Assembly: GCA_018350325.1 (NCBI GenBank)
Contig: JAEVLN010000007.1
Location: forward strand, 2,285,856 to 2,349,855
DNA from: Globodera rostochiensis
Taxonomy: Eukaryota; Nematoda; Chromadorea; Rhabditida; Heteroderidae
DNA: 64,000 nucleotides
Reading direction: 5' to 3'
Shown here: in pieces, positions 1-10,629 of the stretch
How the letters are laid out: the number at the start of each line of letters is the position of its first letter
Numbering within the stretch: position 1 is the first letter of the stretch
The notes under the pieces: model-generated
The model's input: the letters and a program-made list of their open reading frames with translations, nothing else
The model's database searches: none
What the model was told of the DNA's origin: nothing
Made by a program: the position numbers and the translations under genes

Positions 1-2652
1 CGGCGCCAAAATCGACAAACAAACGGGTAGTTTCTGTAAAAAATAAATAAATAAATCGCAAATAAATTAATGTAAAATTAAATTGCCCTTTATAATTTTT
101 TTTCTTTCTCACCCAAACGCTGCCTATTTTTTGTGTAAATAATTTGGCGAGTTGCCAAATTGACGCCGCAGCCGATGACGTCACCAACGCCAAACGAAGG
201 TTTTCTGAAGATGTACGGACGTCCATTGTTGAGATGGGAACACCCCTCGACCTCGTGACCCCAAAATCTGCCACAGTATTCGTATGCGTAAGTGCCTTTG
301 TAACCTCCAACCCATTTGTTCGATGGCATTCGTTTTGTGCCAAGTCCAATGTAAATAGGGCTAAATAAAATTTTTTAAAAGAAAATGCTTCTAAAGTTTT
401 CGAAGCCCAACCATTTATTTATTTAACTTACCCTTCTTTCTCTAATATTTTCACTTCGTAGTAGAAAATGCCAAATTTTCCTTTTGGAATTGGCCGTTCG
501 GCGAAGACAGAGCGCCACTCTGAAAAGAAGTACATTAATTTTCTAATCAAATCATTTAACAGAATAATATTTACCCCAATTCTTTCCAATAATTTGAACA
601 ATCAATCGGGCGGGCTCAGAGATCGCCAGGTCCCGGTGACATGCAGCGGAATCCCATCGATTTTGAATGGTTAGTCCTATGGAAATATAATTTTATTTTC
701 AAAATATTAAATACAATTTCGCTTTTGTGAAGGTAAATGAATAAAAAGTGGCAATTTTTGATTTGGCTATGAAAAAAGTAAATTCTTAAAATGCGGTTAC
801 AAATTTCTGATTTTCTTTGATAGGTAAACGGCAGTGTGACAACCTGTATCACGAATATTAGTTGGAAACTGCAGCTGGTGCTGCTCGGGCAGACCGGCGT
901 TCGGATGAGAATGGTACTGATACACGCCGGCCTGCTCGTCCTCCTCCAACACCCCGGACGGAACTGTCAAAAGCAAAATTCAACCAAATTTTGAAGGTGA
1001 ATTGTAAAAATAGATTAAATTTGGGGTTAATTTTAAAATTCAAACTTCCAATCCAAATGAATGATACCAATATTCTCAGTAAAATCCTTTTGAGGAATGA
1101 GCGGAAAACGAATTTTGAAAAGTGCCGGGCCGAGCATTGCGCGTCTATTCTTCGCCGAAGACTCTTCCTCATTTTGACGGCATTTTTCGTCCGCCCAGCG
1201 AAGTGCCTTATAATTTATTTTTACAAAGTTTTTGAATTTACTCCGCGAAATGTCTACCCACGAAAGAGTCTATATTATACAAAAAATGCTTACGGCATTC
1301 CAAATTGTAAGTTCTTCGAAGATGATCAGCTTGTCATGGTCCAAAATCTCACACAATAATTTCTGATCAATTTGCAAAAACTCTTCCGAGCGGATCAAAG
1401 TTTCCGCATTCTCATCGATGTAATCCAAACACCGGCGAGCAAAGTCCCAAAATAAATAAAAATTGAAAATGTAAATTAAATAATATTTAACATTTGGGTT
1501 TAGAAATTGTTTCAGAAAATTAATTTCCAAAATAAATCAAATTATTATAATTGTTGTCTGGCAGATTGAAAATCCTCACCTTTTTTCCAAAAAAGCGAGC
1601 CTCGTCAAGTGCGACAAAAACATTCAGCTTCAATATAAAGTTCAAACACGCATTGACAAGTTTAGGAAGATTATATTTGTCGGCTAAAATACAATTAATG
1701 CATTAAAACCATAAATTTCTAAGGTAATTTTTAATAAATTTCAACATAACTATAAATATTAAATTGCAAAATTGCTTAAAATTCACCCGCATAAAGCACA
1801 GAAATTGCATTGTCCTCGTTTAGTCCACTCAAATCATCGGCGTAAATGAAGGCTAACATCGCCTTAAACACGCCCACCTCCTCGTCCGGCATCTCCACGG
1901 GCTTAATCTCTTCCGAAGAGCCTAAAAAATTCGTTTTTTTTCAAAAATTTTAAACAAATTTTACGCACCGGTCCCAGCGGCGGCGGACTTTGCATTTGCC
2001 TCGTCAAAACGAAACATTCTCTCAAAAACGTCAGAGGCTTCCGCCAGAATCGCTTTATGTGCCGGCAAAAGCTTCAAATTCAAACAAATAAAAATTAAGA
2101 AAAAAAAAGAATTTGAGCCTAAATGAATTTAAAATTATTTAATCTATTCCAAAAACTTGCCTCTTTTATGTCTCCCACCAAAAAGTGAACGTCCGCACGA
2201 TGGTCCGTCCGCAGCCCCGCCGAAGAGTTTGCTTTTGGCACTTTACAAAATTTGTTATTTATAATCGTAGCTACCTAAATTAATTTGAAGGCGAATAATT
2301 AATGTTCCTATTCCTATAGGTAATTAAAATTAAAAAATAAATAGATAATTAAAGATTTGCACTGTTACCTGGGGTTGATTCAGCATTGCCAGAACTGGAT
2401 GATCCTTTTTCGAGTTTGGGTTTTTTGTTTTTTGGCGATGCATCTGAATTCTCTACGTGAGTCACTCAAAAATTTAAGTTAAAAAGATTTTGATATTTAA
2501 ATAAATTTTTGTTAGTCACCCCACACACTGAAAAAAGCGATGAAATATTCCGCCAAATTTTTAATTTAAAAAGCATTTTTCTGACCCGTTTCAAGCAGAA
2601 TGGAAGCGGCCACAAGTAAGCAAATTGCGGCCAAGAAGAGAAAGGTGGGCAT
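1..2652 (-). CDS. BTB-BACK-SPRY protein with N-terminal signal peptide (C-terminus off window)
   Basis: Hand-spliced on the minus strand. Exons: 2652-2586 (signal peptide, [10 protein letters not shown]...), 2452-2369 (Ser/Lys-rich linker with KNKKPKLEK), 2240-2161 (BTB start, ADVHFLVGD), 2071-1969 ([16 protein letters not shown]), 1921-1787, 1683-1580, 1446-1294 ([17 protein letters not shown]), 1206-1068 ([17 protein letters not shown]), 963-844, 676-575 (SPRY start, [10 protein letters not shown]), 519-432 ([10 protein letters not shown]), 360-113 ([28 protein letters not shown]) and 33-1. Every junction keeps frame, giving about 485 codons in the window. BTB-BACK resembles BTBD1/2/3/6-type Cullin-3 adaptors, with SPRY as the probable target-binding end. 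Oddities: the acceptor before 1446 reads TTTTGG where paralogues have TTTTAG; the BTB exon uses a GC donor; the acceptor at 2241 is weak. The domain calls are secure. Joining of the signal exon to BTB is inference. Confidence 0.72.
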
Positions 2653-2707
2653 TTTGAGGACAAATAAAAATAGCTTTAAATGATGGCTATTTGCTGCATG
2701 CCAACGC

Positions 2708-2714
2708 TTTTATA
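2708..2714 (-). promoter_or_regulatory. TATA box of the signal-peptide cassette
   Basis: TATAAAA on the minus strand, about 56 bases before the ATG at 2652. It sits in GCGTATAAAAGCG, and the same block precedes the three SPRYSEC genes near 42.17, 47.18 and 57.62 kb. The conserved position, sequence and short 5' leader support a core promoter. Confidence 0.6.
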
Positions 2715-3350
2715 CGCTTTTAATCGCAGGCGTAGAAGTGCCATTGTTTCAAAATAGCATTGCCAACGAAGAGAGTGGAGGGGACGCGAGAGAATGCGTT
2801 GACATAAATGGCTTTTTTTTGCATATACATTACCTTACTCCAACAAAGAATATGCAAGAAATGGGCCCCCTGTTTATGCCAATTTTGGGGGGGGGGGGGT
2901 TGAAGCATCATGGTTAATGTATTGTATGGAAAAAGCGCCCCTAGGCAGAGTAAATGGCCAAAGAAGCAGAGATATTGGTCGATAAATCTGAATTGCACTT
3001 TGCATATGACAGGGGCTGCTTTGAGCGGGTGAGGTGACGTGGAACTTTTGGGCATCCTCTAAATTTCTATTTTCGTGGCATATTTTACGAAACCCCAAAG
3101 AAACCATCCAACAAGCTTTTTCTAATGCCTGTCGAAACGAAAGGCCAAGAATTAATCAAATTTATTCAAGTCCCGTTTTCTTGGCCACGGAGTTCCGTCA
3201 TAAATAACCGGACAGTTTGGCGCGGCAAATTTGGCTCGGGTGGGGACAACTTGGGCGCCGACAAGTTTAAAACATTTTGTTAATTAAGAAAATCAAATAA
3301 ATTAACATTTTTCAAAAACTTTATTGTTGAAGCTTTAACGTAAAAGATGA
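2715..3350 (-). repeat. Upstream cassette shared with the SPRYSEC genes
   Basis: This block recurs upstream of SPRYSEC copies 1, 2 and 3 (about 40.4-40.75, 46.6-47.0 and 59.04-59.4 kb) in the same orientation relative to the gene. It contains one unit of the C-run minisatellite (2884-2960) that is expanded to about 14 units in front of copies 1 and 3. Weak reading frames in it are conserved only because the DNA is. No protein function is visible. It is probably promoter-flanking DNA carried along with the signal-peptide exon. Confidence 0.65.
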
Positions 3351-3425
3351 AATCGTTTTGTGCCAACTTGGCGCGCCGAATCATAACTTTCTTTAGCTCG
3401 AATTGTTTTCTATGCGTTTCGTTGT

Positions 3426-4032
3426 ATGAACCAGGCACCAAAAGTAATAACTTTTCCGTTTACCGAACTCATTAAGATGGCCGAATCGTTGTGTGAAGCT
3501 AATGACCAGATCAGTGAGGATGGAATACTATCGGTCACCAATCGGCGAAAGTTTGGCACGGGGAGAGATCGAAGACTTTTTTGGCCGATTCGAACAGTGC
3601 CAATGCATTCAGTGCTTTTTATGTCTTTTGCAGTGAAGGAAAGTGAGCGTTTTTCTCACCGAAATTTCTTTATGAATGGAAATGAATGAATGGAACAGCG
3701 ACGGACCGATGATCACCCGCCGATCGTTTGATGTTTATACAAAAACAATATTAAATATTATTAAAACTTTTTTTTCATCCATCGAATTAGATGCAGCGAT
3801 CGGTTTCCATGAAACATATCACCAAACCCCGGCAAATGGTAGGTTTCCAGAGCAAAATGGCACCCCATTTTTAGGATTTTTGCCATTGTATAAATATTTT
3901 ATGCGCCAGGAGGAGGAGGGGAGCGTTTTTGCACAGTTTTGGAATTGCCCATCTGAAAGGTTGGACTTAATTTGCTTCAATTTCGGTACAAATTGGCATT
4001 TAAGAAAAAGACAATGTTTATATAAACAATAA
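3426..4032 (+). CDS. Unrecognised open frames, doubtful
   Basis: Two adjacent plus-strand frames (3426-3689, 87 codons; 3676-4032, 118 codons) overlap by 14 bases. Residue composition is fairly balanced but I recognise no domain, signal peptide or membrane segment, and no convincing splice pair joins them. They lie between gene A's upstream cassette and a SPRY relic on the opposite strand. They may be fragments of one disrupted gene or chance frames. Confidence 0.2.
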
Positions 4033-4111
4033 AACATAAAAAGTGGTTAATGCTAAAACGATCAGCCGCTGTAATCTTAAATAACAAAAAAAAATCGATA
4101 ATTTTCAATTT

Positions 4112-4475
4112 CTAAAAGCCATCGGCAATTTTGAACTTGAAGTTTGGTCCAAAGTTTGCTTCAATTTTAACGCCAGCGTAATACAACGAAACGCACGGAA
4201 ACAAATCAGCGGCAGAATGGGTAAACAAACCGGTAGTTTCTGCAAAATAAATTAATCGAACAAAAAATAATTTACAAATTTAATGAATAAATAAAAATCT
4301 GCCTTTTAATATTCTTTTCTCACCCAAACGCCGCCCATTTTTTGTGTAAATGATTTGGCGCGTTGCCAAATTGACGCCGCATTCGACGACGTCGCCGAAG
4401 CCAAACGAAGGCTTTCCTTCGATGGGTTGATCAAGTCCAAAATGACATGCAGCGGAATCCCATCGATTTTGAGGG
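4112..4475 (-). pseudogene. SPRY gene relic with internal deletion
   Basis: On the minus strand, [10 protein letters not shown] (start of the first SPRY exon) is followed within a few residues by [13 protein letters not shown] and [13 protein letters not shown], the end of the third SPRY exon. The middle SPRY exon and two introns are missing, so one genomic deletion fused the two parts. A canonical donor follows at 4323. The last exon (4239-4112) is intact and ends in KFKIADGF and a stop. No acceptor is visible before the fused exon. The core of the SPRY fold is absent, so this is probably a pseudogene. Confidence 0.7.
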
Positions 4476-5019
4476 GTTTGCAAGGGTTGTAGGGTGACCA
4501 GAGTACCTGATTTTAGGTTATGTTCGTTATTTTCAAATTTGGAAATTTAATGGCTTATTTTCTTAACAAATATCGTTGAATTCTTCGAAAATTTAATTCT
4601 ACGGCCCTGGTCGTGGGCAGGGATGCCAAATTTCCCTCTTTTGATGGCAAATGCCATAATTTTGGAAATTTGCCATATTTCCACTCTTGCCACTTCTTAG
4701 TTTTTAGAAAAAAATGAGGATTTTCCGAAAATAGTGCCCATTGATTCCGTACAATTTGAAGCTAAAATCTTCAACAAATTTTTCTGGCGGCGCCTATCGG
4801 CGCATGCCTGACCTCCCCATTCATTAAAAGTGCCATAAAAATGCCATTTTTGGAGCCGCTTGCCATATTTTCTCAAAGGGAGTTGGCCTCCCTGGTCGTG
4901 GATGTAGCACAAAATTTAACTGCTAATTTGGCTTGTACCTAAGCATTTGATCGTTTTCTAAGTGATTCTGATTTGTTGGACAAAGTTAGAAGTTTTTCAG
5001 TTTTCACGTCACTTGGGCA

Positions 5020-5156
5020 TTATTTTATTAATAAATTATTTTTCAGATAATTCAAAAGTTTCACCTCGTCAATCTTTGCGCGATGTTCCTTTTGATCAGC
5101 TATCTGCTTAAGTTCCAACTCATCGATCTTTTCTCGTAGCAAAGAAAAATGTTTAT
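5020..5156 (-). CDS. Orphan coiled-coil exon
   Basis: After a good acceptor (TTGTTTCAG) the minus strand is open for 45 residues before a stop. It is rich in charged residues with heptad-like leucines (LLREKIDELELKQIADQ), suggesting a coiled coil. Some cyst-nematode RanBPM-like genes place a coiled coil before SPRY, and a minus-strand SPRY relic lies downstream at 4.1-4.5 kb, so this could be a leftover 5' exon of it. No donor links the two. Confidence 0.35.
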
Positions 5157-5602
5157 CTGAAACAATTGCAAAATTTCTTTAGCTCAATTAAAATTTATAA
5201 AAATCCCCGAGACCCCGACAGATTTTTGCCATCCCGACTGTGAAAAACCGGGTGTTTTATTCGCTCCCGGCAAAATGTTGACCCGAAGAATTGTAACAAA
5301 ACAGAAAGGGGCCGATGTCAACAGAACTGTTGAATGGAAATTGCTGAGAAAGTCTGTGAATAAAGGGGGGAATTGGAATTGGCGGCGGGTAAGAGGACGG
5401 ACGGCACCCAACTCGCTACTTTTTTTCAAGGGGTTCTATAACTTTTTCAAAGTCAATTAAATCAAAGATTTTTGATATCATTCAAAAGCTTACAATTAGT
5501 AGAAACTATCACAAGCAAAAGCTAAGCATGGACAAATTTCAAAATTGGTTGGAACCTTTTGGGGCCCTTTTCATTTCTTTTGGATTTGAAATATTTTGAC
5601 AG

Positions 5603-6745
5603 TTCCGTCCGGAATGTTGACACGGGACGAGATCATCAGCGTTTTTCTGCACTATTCTCGTCCGGACCGCGCAAGGCCCGAGCAGTACCAGCTGCAATTC
5701 CCAACTAATGAACGTGCCGCAGCCAAATCGGGTGGGTTAAAGAGAGGACTTGGGCGTTTTTACAACTTTTGAGTGCCTTTTTTCTGAAAAAAACAGAAAA
5801 GTGGCACTTTTTTTTGATTTGCCTATGGAAAAAGTATCTTATAAAGCGGTTAGGTCAAAACTGCCGAAACCGGATTGTCCGTTTAAAACGGGTTGCATAG
5901 AGTAAGCTCCGGTTTCATGCCCCCGTCTAATAGCCCAGGGGAAATGGTATTTCATATTTTGAAAATAAATAATATTTTCTTAGGACTAACCCCTCAAAAT
6001 CGATGGGACCCCACGGCGTGTCAAGTTGGCCTCACAGTCTCTGAGCCCGATCGATTGCTTGTCCAATATAAAGAGGGTAAGATTGTTAAAGTGATTTGAT
6101 TAAAAAGATTTATGAAACGAGTTCACAAACAATTTTAAATTAACAAACTTTTCAGGGCCTCCTCGCTCTGTGCTCGCTGAATGGGCAATTCCAAAAAATC
6201 CTCCCGGAAGCTTCTACTACGAAGTGACCATCTTGGAGAAAAGAGAGTAAGTTAACTAAATAAATAGTTGAGCTTCGAAATGCTTTAGAAGCATTTCCTT
6301 TGAAAAAATTATATTTAGCAATGTTTTCATTGGACTCGGGACCAAACAAATGCAATTGGACAAATGGGTTGGACGTGACGAAGGCACTTACGCATATCAA
6401 AGCAATGGCATTTTTATGGGTCACGCGGTCGAGGGATGTTCTCGCCACATTGGACGTCCGTACATCGAACGAAAGCCCCAATTTGGCGTCGGTGACGTCA
6501 TCGGAATAATTTTGGTATTTTTTGTTGTTGCAGAAACTACCGGTTTGTTTGTCGATTTTGGCGCCAATTTGTTTCCATGCGTTACGTTGTTCAATTCTGG
6601 CGACAAAATTAAAGCGCATTTTGGCCCGAATTTCAAATTTATATTGCCGAGGGCTTTAGAACTTGAAAAACGAGGGGATTATTGTATTTTGCTGTTAAGG
6701 GTTTCGTTTGTTTTTTTGTTATTTCTTTGTCGATCAAAACATTAA
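5603..6745 (+). pseudogene. 5'-truncated BTB-BACK-SPRY gene with SPRY deletion
   Basis: Exons: 5603-5731 (end of the BACK region, [22 protein letters not shown]), 5984-6076 (QNRWDPTAC), 6156-6246 ([11 protein letters not shown]) and 6319-6745. All junctions keep frame and match the exon order of the gene at 12.5-14.9 kb, so this is the 3' half of a related gene; the BTB and BACK core exons are absent. In the last exon a deletion removes the CGVNL...IIYTKN strand and the following donor. The remaining intron tail is read in frame as a short hydrophobic stretch (IILVFFVVA), after which the normal C-terminal exon (ETTGLFVDFGANLFPCV) continues. Either a decayed gene or a surviving altered SPRY; no start codon is assignable. 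Confidence 0.65.
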
Positions 6746-8206
6746 AATTTTGTAGCTAAATCTGTGCTCTTTAATGTAGAATAATCGCAAAACAATAATA
6801 TCTTTGTCCCTCAAAAAAAACCTGTGTCAAAAATTTCTGCCCTATTTGGGCTCTAAAAATCGTTCTCCTCTACCAAATCAAAAAATTCTGGCACAAAAAT
6901 TTTCCCTTAAAAATACCCTATAAAAGACACTTTGTCAGCGACCATTTTGGTGAAAACCCGGCTACAGAAACCGAAAAACATTTTTGAACTTCTTCTTCCA
7001 ATGCAACGCAGAAAAAAACGGTGGTGAACAAACGGGGAACCGAACATGTAGTAAAGCTGTGGGGGTCCATCCCAGGGAGAGGGCTTGGGAGGAACTTATC
7101 GGGGTGGAGAGATGATGGAGCTGGTCAAGGGAACCGGGCCCTGGTGTCCCTCGACTTTCCCCAACTCCAATAAGTCCGGAAACCGCTTTATTGCTAAGTC
7201 CGGTGCAGCCATATGAAAGGAACGATTGGCAATAACGATCGCTGTCCGTCGACTCTCCGGTCGTCTCATCTTCTTCTTCTGTTCCTTCCGTCGTTCGTCC
7301 GTCGTTTATATGGGCACAACTGAAGGGGCGGGGGACAGGGAAATTCCGATAGGGAGATAGTGTGTGTATGTGAGAGAGAGAGGCAGACGTTAGAGGGAGG
7401 GGAAGACAATTTATCGACGGCTGGGGAAAATGTGTTGTGACTGGATGATGAATAAAATGGTGAATGGCTTTCAATCTTACACCTCCACCCCCAATGAAAA
7501 TGGCCCCCCATTTTTAAAGAATTGACCGAAGCAGTGGCTGGCCAATTTGGCTCTTTTCGTCCCACCGTTTTGATTTTTTTTTTCTTTTTTTTTTGGCCGA
7601 ATGGCTCTTTTTGATGACTCTCTTCGTCGGCCGCCATCCTTCCCATTTTGCTTTTGTGAGTTCCTCCGCCTGACTTTCGGTGGTTCTGCTTTCTTCAACT
7701 GTTGCTTCTGTTGCCCTTCCATCCCGTCGTTCACTTAAATCCACAACTCCTTCCCTTCCTTTTTCCCTCGTTTGCTGCTCTCTGCCTGGCCTCTCGTTGG
7801 ACGCTGAACTGCTCGAGGTCGTCGGCTGCCCTATCGTTGCGGGGCTTCTCCACTGGAGGAGATGCGCTTGCCGGGGCGATTTGCCTTCCTGAACGTTCAG
7901 CAGGACGTGACCGTCATGGTGAGCTCTGGTGATTGTTGTCTCTCCCGTTTTTAGGATTCCGTCGTCCAACCAGCTTAGCTTCTTTCGTGAACTTGTCGAC
8001 CGTCGTCCGGGTCGGCGCTGATGGCCGGTTTTTGTCGTTCTGCTTTCGTTGAAAAGGTGGGTACTGCTTGTCGTCGATGGAGTCCTCCGGGACACTCACT
8101 CAGCAAGTTTGGGGTACTGGACGGTCTCCTCTGCTCGGTCCTTTTTTTTTTTTGAAGTTTGATTTGGCCCCGGGGAGGAAGTGTGAGACTGGTACTTGAG
8201 AGATGA
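6746..8206. other. Unresolved region with biased composition
   Basis: 6.75-6.96 kb is plain A/T-rich DNA. From about 6.96 kb the base composition changes: the minus strand carries overlapping long frames rich in Ser, Thr, Arg, Lys and Glu (for example 8095-7514 and 7734-7477). Different frames stay open over different stretches, as in low-complexity coding or decayed transposon DNA. It lies just downstream of the helicase frame on the same strand and might be its C-terminal tail, but I see no domain. Confidence 0.35.
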
Positions 8207-9340
8207 CTACACATGAAGGTGGAACTGGGGGGTGGGAAGGAAGAACGAGGGGGGGGGGGGTTTGATCACTCTCTCCGTCCGTCGTTTGCAGAGATGGCAC
8301 AGCCCCACCGGGCGACGGTTTGCGCTTGGCGTCCACTTTCGACGGCCTCCCATCGGCGGGGGAGTGGTTTCTGAGCGCTGTGAGGTCGATGCCTGTCCGG
8401 GAATAGGGTCAAATCCCGAATATCCCCATTCATCATAGAAATTGTCGGCCTTCACTGGTCCGTTCGGTCCGTACAACATGCCGTCGATGTACTCCGAGCT
8501 GGGATGGGCCATGGCCACGCTGTACTCCGGCGCCACCGCAATTGTGCTTTCCAGGGCCTTGCGGAGGAACCTCCGCCAAATCCCGCCCGCCGGGGGTTTG
8601 ATCACTCTCTCCGTCCGTCGTTTCATCTGCCCCTGCGGTTGTGGTCCCGACTGACCCCTTGCACTTTCCTCTCCGGGCACTCTCTGATAAAGTGGCCCGG
8701 GCGTTTGCAGAGATGGCACAGCCCCACCGGGCGACGGTTTGCGCTTGGCGTCCACTTTCAACGGCCTCCCATCGGCGGGGGAGTGGTTTCTGAGCGATGC
8801 CTGTCCGGGAATTGGGTCAAATCCCGAATATCCCCATTCATCATAGAAATTGTCGGCCTTCACTGGTCCGTTCGGTCCGTACAACATGCCGTCGATGTAC
8901 TCCGAGCTGTGATGGGCCATGGCCACGCTGTACTCCGGCGCCACCGCAATTGTGCTTTCCAGGGCCTTGCGGAGGAACCTCCGCCAAATCCCGCCCGCCG
9001 ACCATAGCATTTTGAGGTCCCCTACTATGACCATTCCGAACTTACCTCTGCTCAGGGCAACATTTACCCTTCTCTCATCGTTCCAGAACGCTCCACTGGC
9101 GTCCATCGACAACAGTCCCATTTTTGTCGTTACCACAAATACCAAATCTGCCTCGTGGCCTTGACAGCCATCGACTGTTGAGACCAACACATCCTCCATT
9201 CCGTGGTCTAACACAGCCATGCCCAACTCCTTGGCTTGCCCTGCATAAAAACAAATGATCCTGATGGACCCTGTAAACCGTGGCCTTAACACCGTTAGGC
9301 AATCAATCACAGTGCGTGTTTGTTCCGGGTTGGAGGCATA
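8207..9340 (-). CDS. C-terminal part of an SF1 (Upf1/NAM7-like) helicase
   Basis: The minus-strand frame contains helicase motif V (VSTVDGCQGHEADLVFVV) and motif VI (NDERRVNVALSRGKFGMVIV), the RecA2 half of an SF1 Upf1/Dna2/NAM7-type ATP-dependent helicase. Walker A and B motifs are absent, so the 5' half is missing or lies on unseen exons; the frame upstream of about 9330 runs into A/T-rich repeats and looks non-coding. After motif VI come two tandem copies of a segment containing WRRFLRKALESTIAVAPEYS and DEWGYSGFDPIPGQAS. Nematode genomes carry such fragments both as cellular helicases and as transposon cargo; which applies here is open. Probably partial or a pseudogene. Confidence 0.6.
   Translation of the reverse strand, partial: YASNPEQTRTVIDCLTVLRPRFTGSIRIICFYAGQAKELGMAVLDHGMEDVLVSTVDGCQGHEADLVFVVTTKMGLLSMDASGAFWNDERRVNVALSRGKFGMVIVGDLKMLWSAGGIWRRFLRKALESTIAVAPEYSVAMAHHSSEYIDGMLYGPNGPVKADNFYDEWGYSGFDPIPGQASLRNHSPADGRPLKVDAKRKPSPGGAVPSLQTPGPLYQRVPGEESARGQSGPQPQGQMKRRTERVIKPPAGGIWRRFLRKALESTIAVAPEYSVAMAHPSSEYIDGMLYGPNGPVKADNFYDEWGYSGFDPIPGQASTSQRSETTPPPMGGRRKWTPSANRRPVGLCHLCKRRTERVIKPPPPSFFLPTPQFHLHV
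8262..9000. repeat. Two tandem copies (about 0.4 kb) within the helicase frame
   Basis: The segments about 8262-8595 and 8596-9000 are near-identical over most of their length; the second has an extra stretch (8630-8700) encoding a Gln/Gly-rich insert, and the first has a small insertion near 8383. Both remain open in the helicase frame, so the duplication is recent. Confidence 0.7.
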
Positions 9341-9349
9341 AATTTTTTT

Positions 9350-9530
9350 ATTGCTCTTTTTACTTCTATTAGGACTTGCCCATTTTTTGCAATATTTGAA
9401 AAAATTTTTATCCATATTTCGCCATATTTTGCAATTTTTGTCCATATTTGGTCCATATTTTACAAATTTTCATCCATATTTTCAGTTAAACATATTTCTA
9501 CACAGGCACTTAGCCGACTCGAATATTAAC
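9350..9530. repeat. Local CCATATTT-type repeats
   Basis: Several imperfect copies of TCCATATTTnnCnATATTTT occur between 9400 and 9485. This is low-complexity spacer between the helicase and F-box genes; no gene is seen. Confidence 0.4.
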
Positions 9531-9622
9531 AAAAAGATTTGTGTATTTAAAATGTCGGAGCACCCGCGGGAAGCGCAGCGACACCTAATAAAATGTGAGC
9601 AAAAAAATGATTTTCAACATTT

Positions 9623-10365
9623 TTGATTAATGAAAATTTGATGAAACGCAAAAATTTCAATGGAACAGCAAATGTATTTGATCTCCCGTCTTCACCTCAT
9701 TCCCGCAAATTTTGCAGCCATGTTGCTGACGACGTTTGGTTTGACATTTTTGCTTTGTTTGGTCGTGTCAAACTCGGACTGACGCTGGCACTGATCAGTG
9801 ATCGCTTTGATCGATTGGTGGACGCACATTTGGGTCGGATGAAGTGGCAAATCAGCGGACAATTGAGCATCTGTCGTGCAACAATTTACGGCACTGGTGT
9901 ACTTAAAATCAACCAGCAATTCGACAATCCCAACACCGTTGCACCGCCGTCAAATTGCCACTCCCACAATCGCCACCACTGAAAGGCATTATTGGCTTCA
10001 ACAAAATTACGATTGGGTGGGTACGAGTCAACAAATTTCGGATTTTTTAAATTGTCCAATTTTTTTTTTGCAGTTACATTGATCGCGCTGTCATCAACTT
10101 TGTCCGTCACTTGTTCAACGTTGACATTACTTTGCAGTTGGAAATTCGCCCCGCTGAACAGCGCAGCTGGCACATTTTGACCCACGAAATTTGGCCTATC
10201 GTGTCCAACAAACTCTACAAAATAGCAGGCAGCAAAGACAATTTTGTCCTTTTGCGTTTGAGACAACACTTTGGTGCCACCGTTCTGCGCGTGTGCCAAT
10301 CTCGGTTTATTGAATTTCCGGCGTTTTTCGAATTCCCGGCGGTGGCCGACGATTGCTCAGCATAA
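9623..10365 (+). CDS. F-box-like protein (nematode family), frame disturbed
   Basis: The frame has DDVWFDIFALFGRVKLGL and ALISDRFDRLVDAHLGRMKW, the pattern of a large nematode F-box-like family (helical F-box followed by a conserved tail). After an intron (donor GTGGGTACG near 10018, acceptor TTTTTTGCAG near 10074) it continues as YIDRAVINFVRHLF... and ends ...FFEFPAVADDCSA and stop at 10365. Between about 9930 and 9960 the open frame shifts by one base, so the gene is either frameshifted or carries a sequence error. A possible short first exon starts at ATG 9552 (MSEHPREAQRHL, donor GTGAGC). Likely role, inferred: substrate receptor of an SCF-type ubiquitin ligase. Confidence 0.6.
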
Positions 10366-10629
10366 CCCTCCATGTGGGATTAAAACAGTATACACGGTAT
10401 CTTAATCAAAGAGACTCCAAAGACAACAACAAAACTGACCTCTATTCAATATAATTCAATAATTACGATGAAAGAAATGTTTCTTTTTAATTAAAAAATG
10501 GAATTTTTGTTGGTTGGACTTACTATATTTGAACAAGTTCAATTTCACTTTGACACGCACATTCAAAATGGGGAAAAAAATTATATTCGTATTGGCATTT
10601 CTTTATTCAAAGTGTCGGTGAAGGAAAGG

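Noticed and set aside
858..1172. Minus-strand frame from a start at 1172 through the RWADEKC exon in another frame
   Set aside because: It is a shadow of the BACK-region exon 1206-1068, whose correct frame is fixed by splice phases and paralogues.
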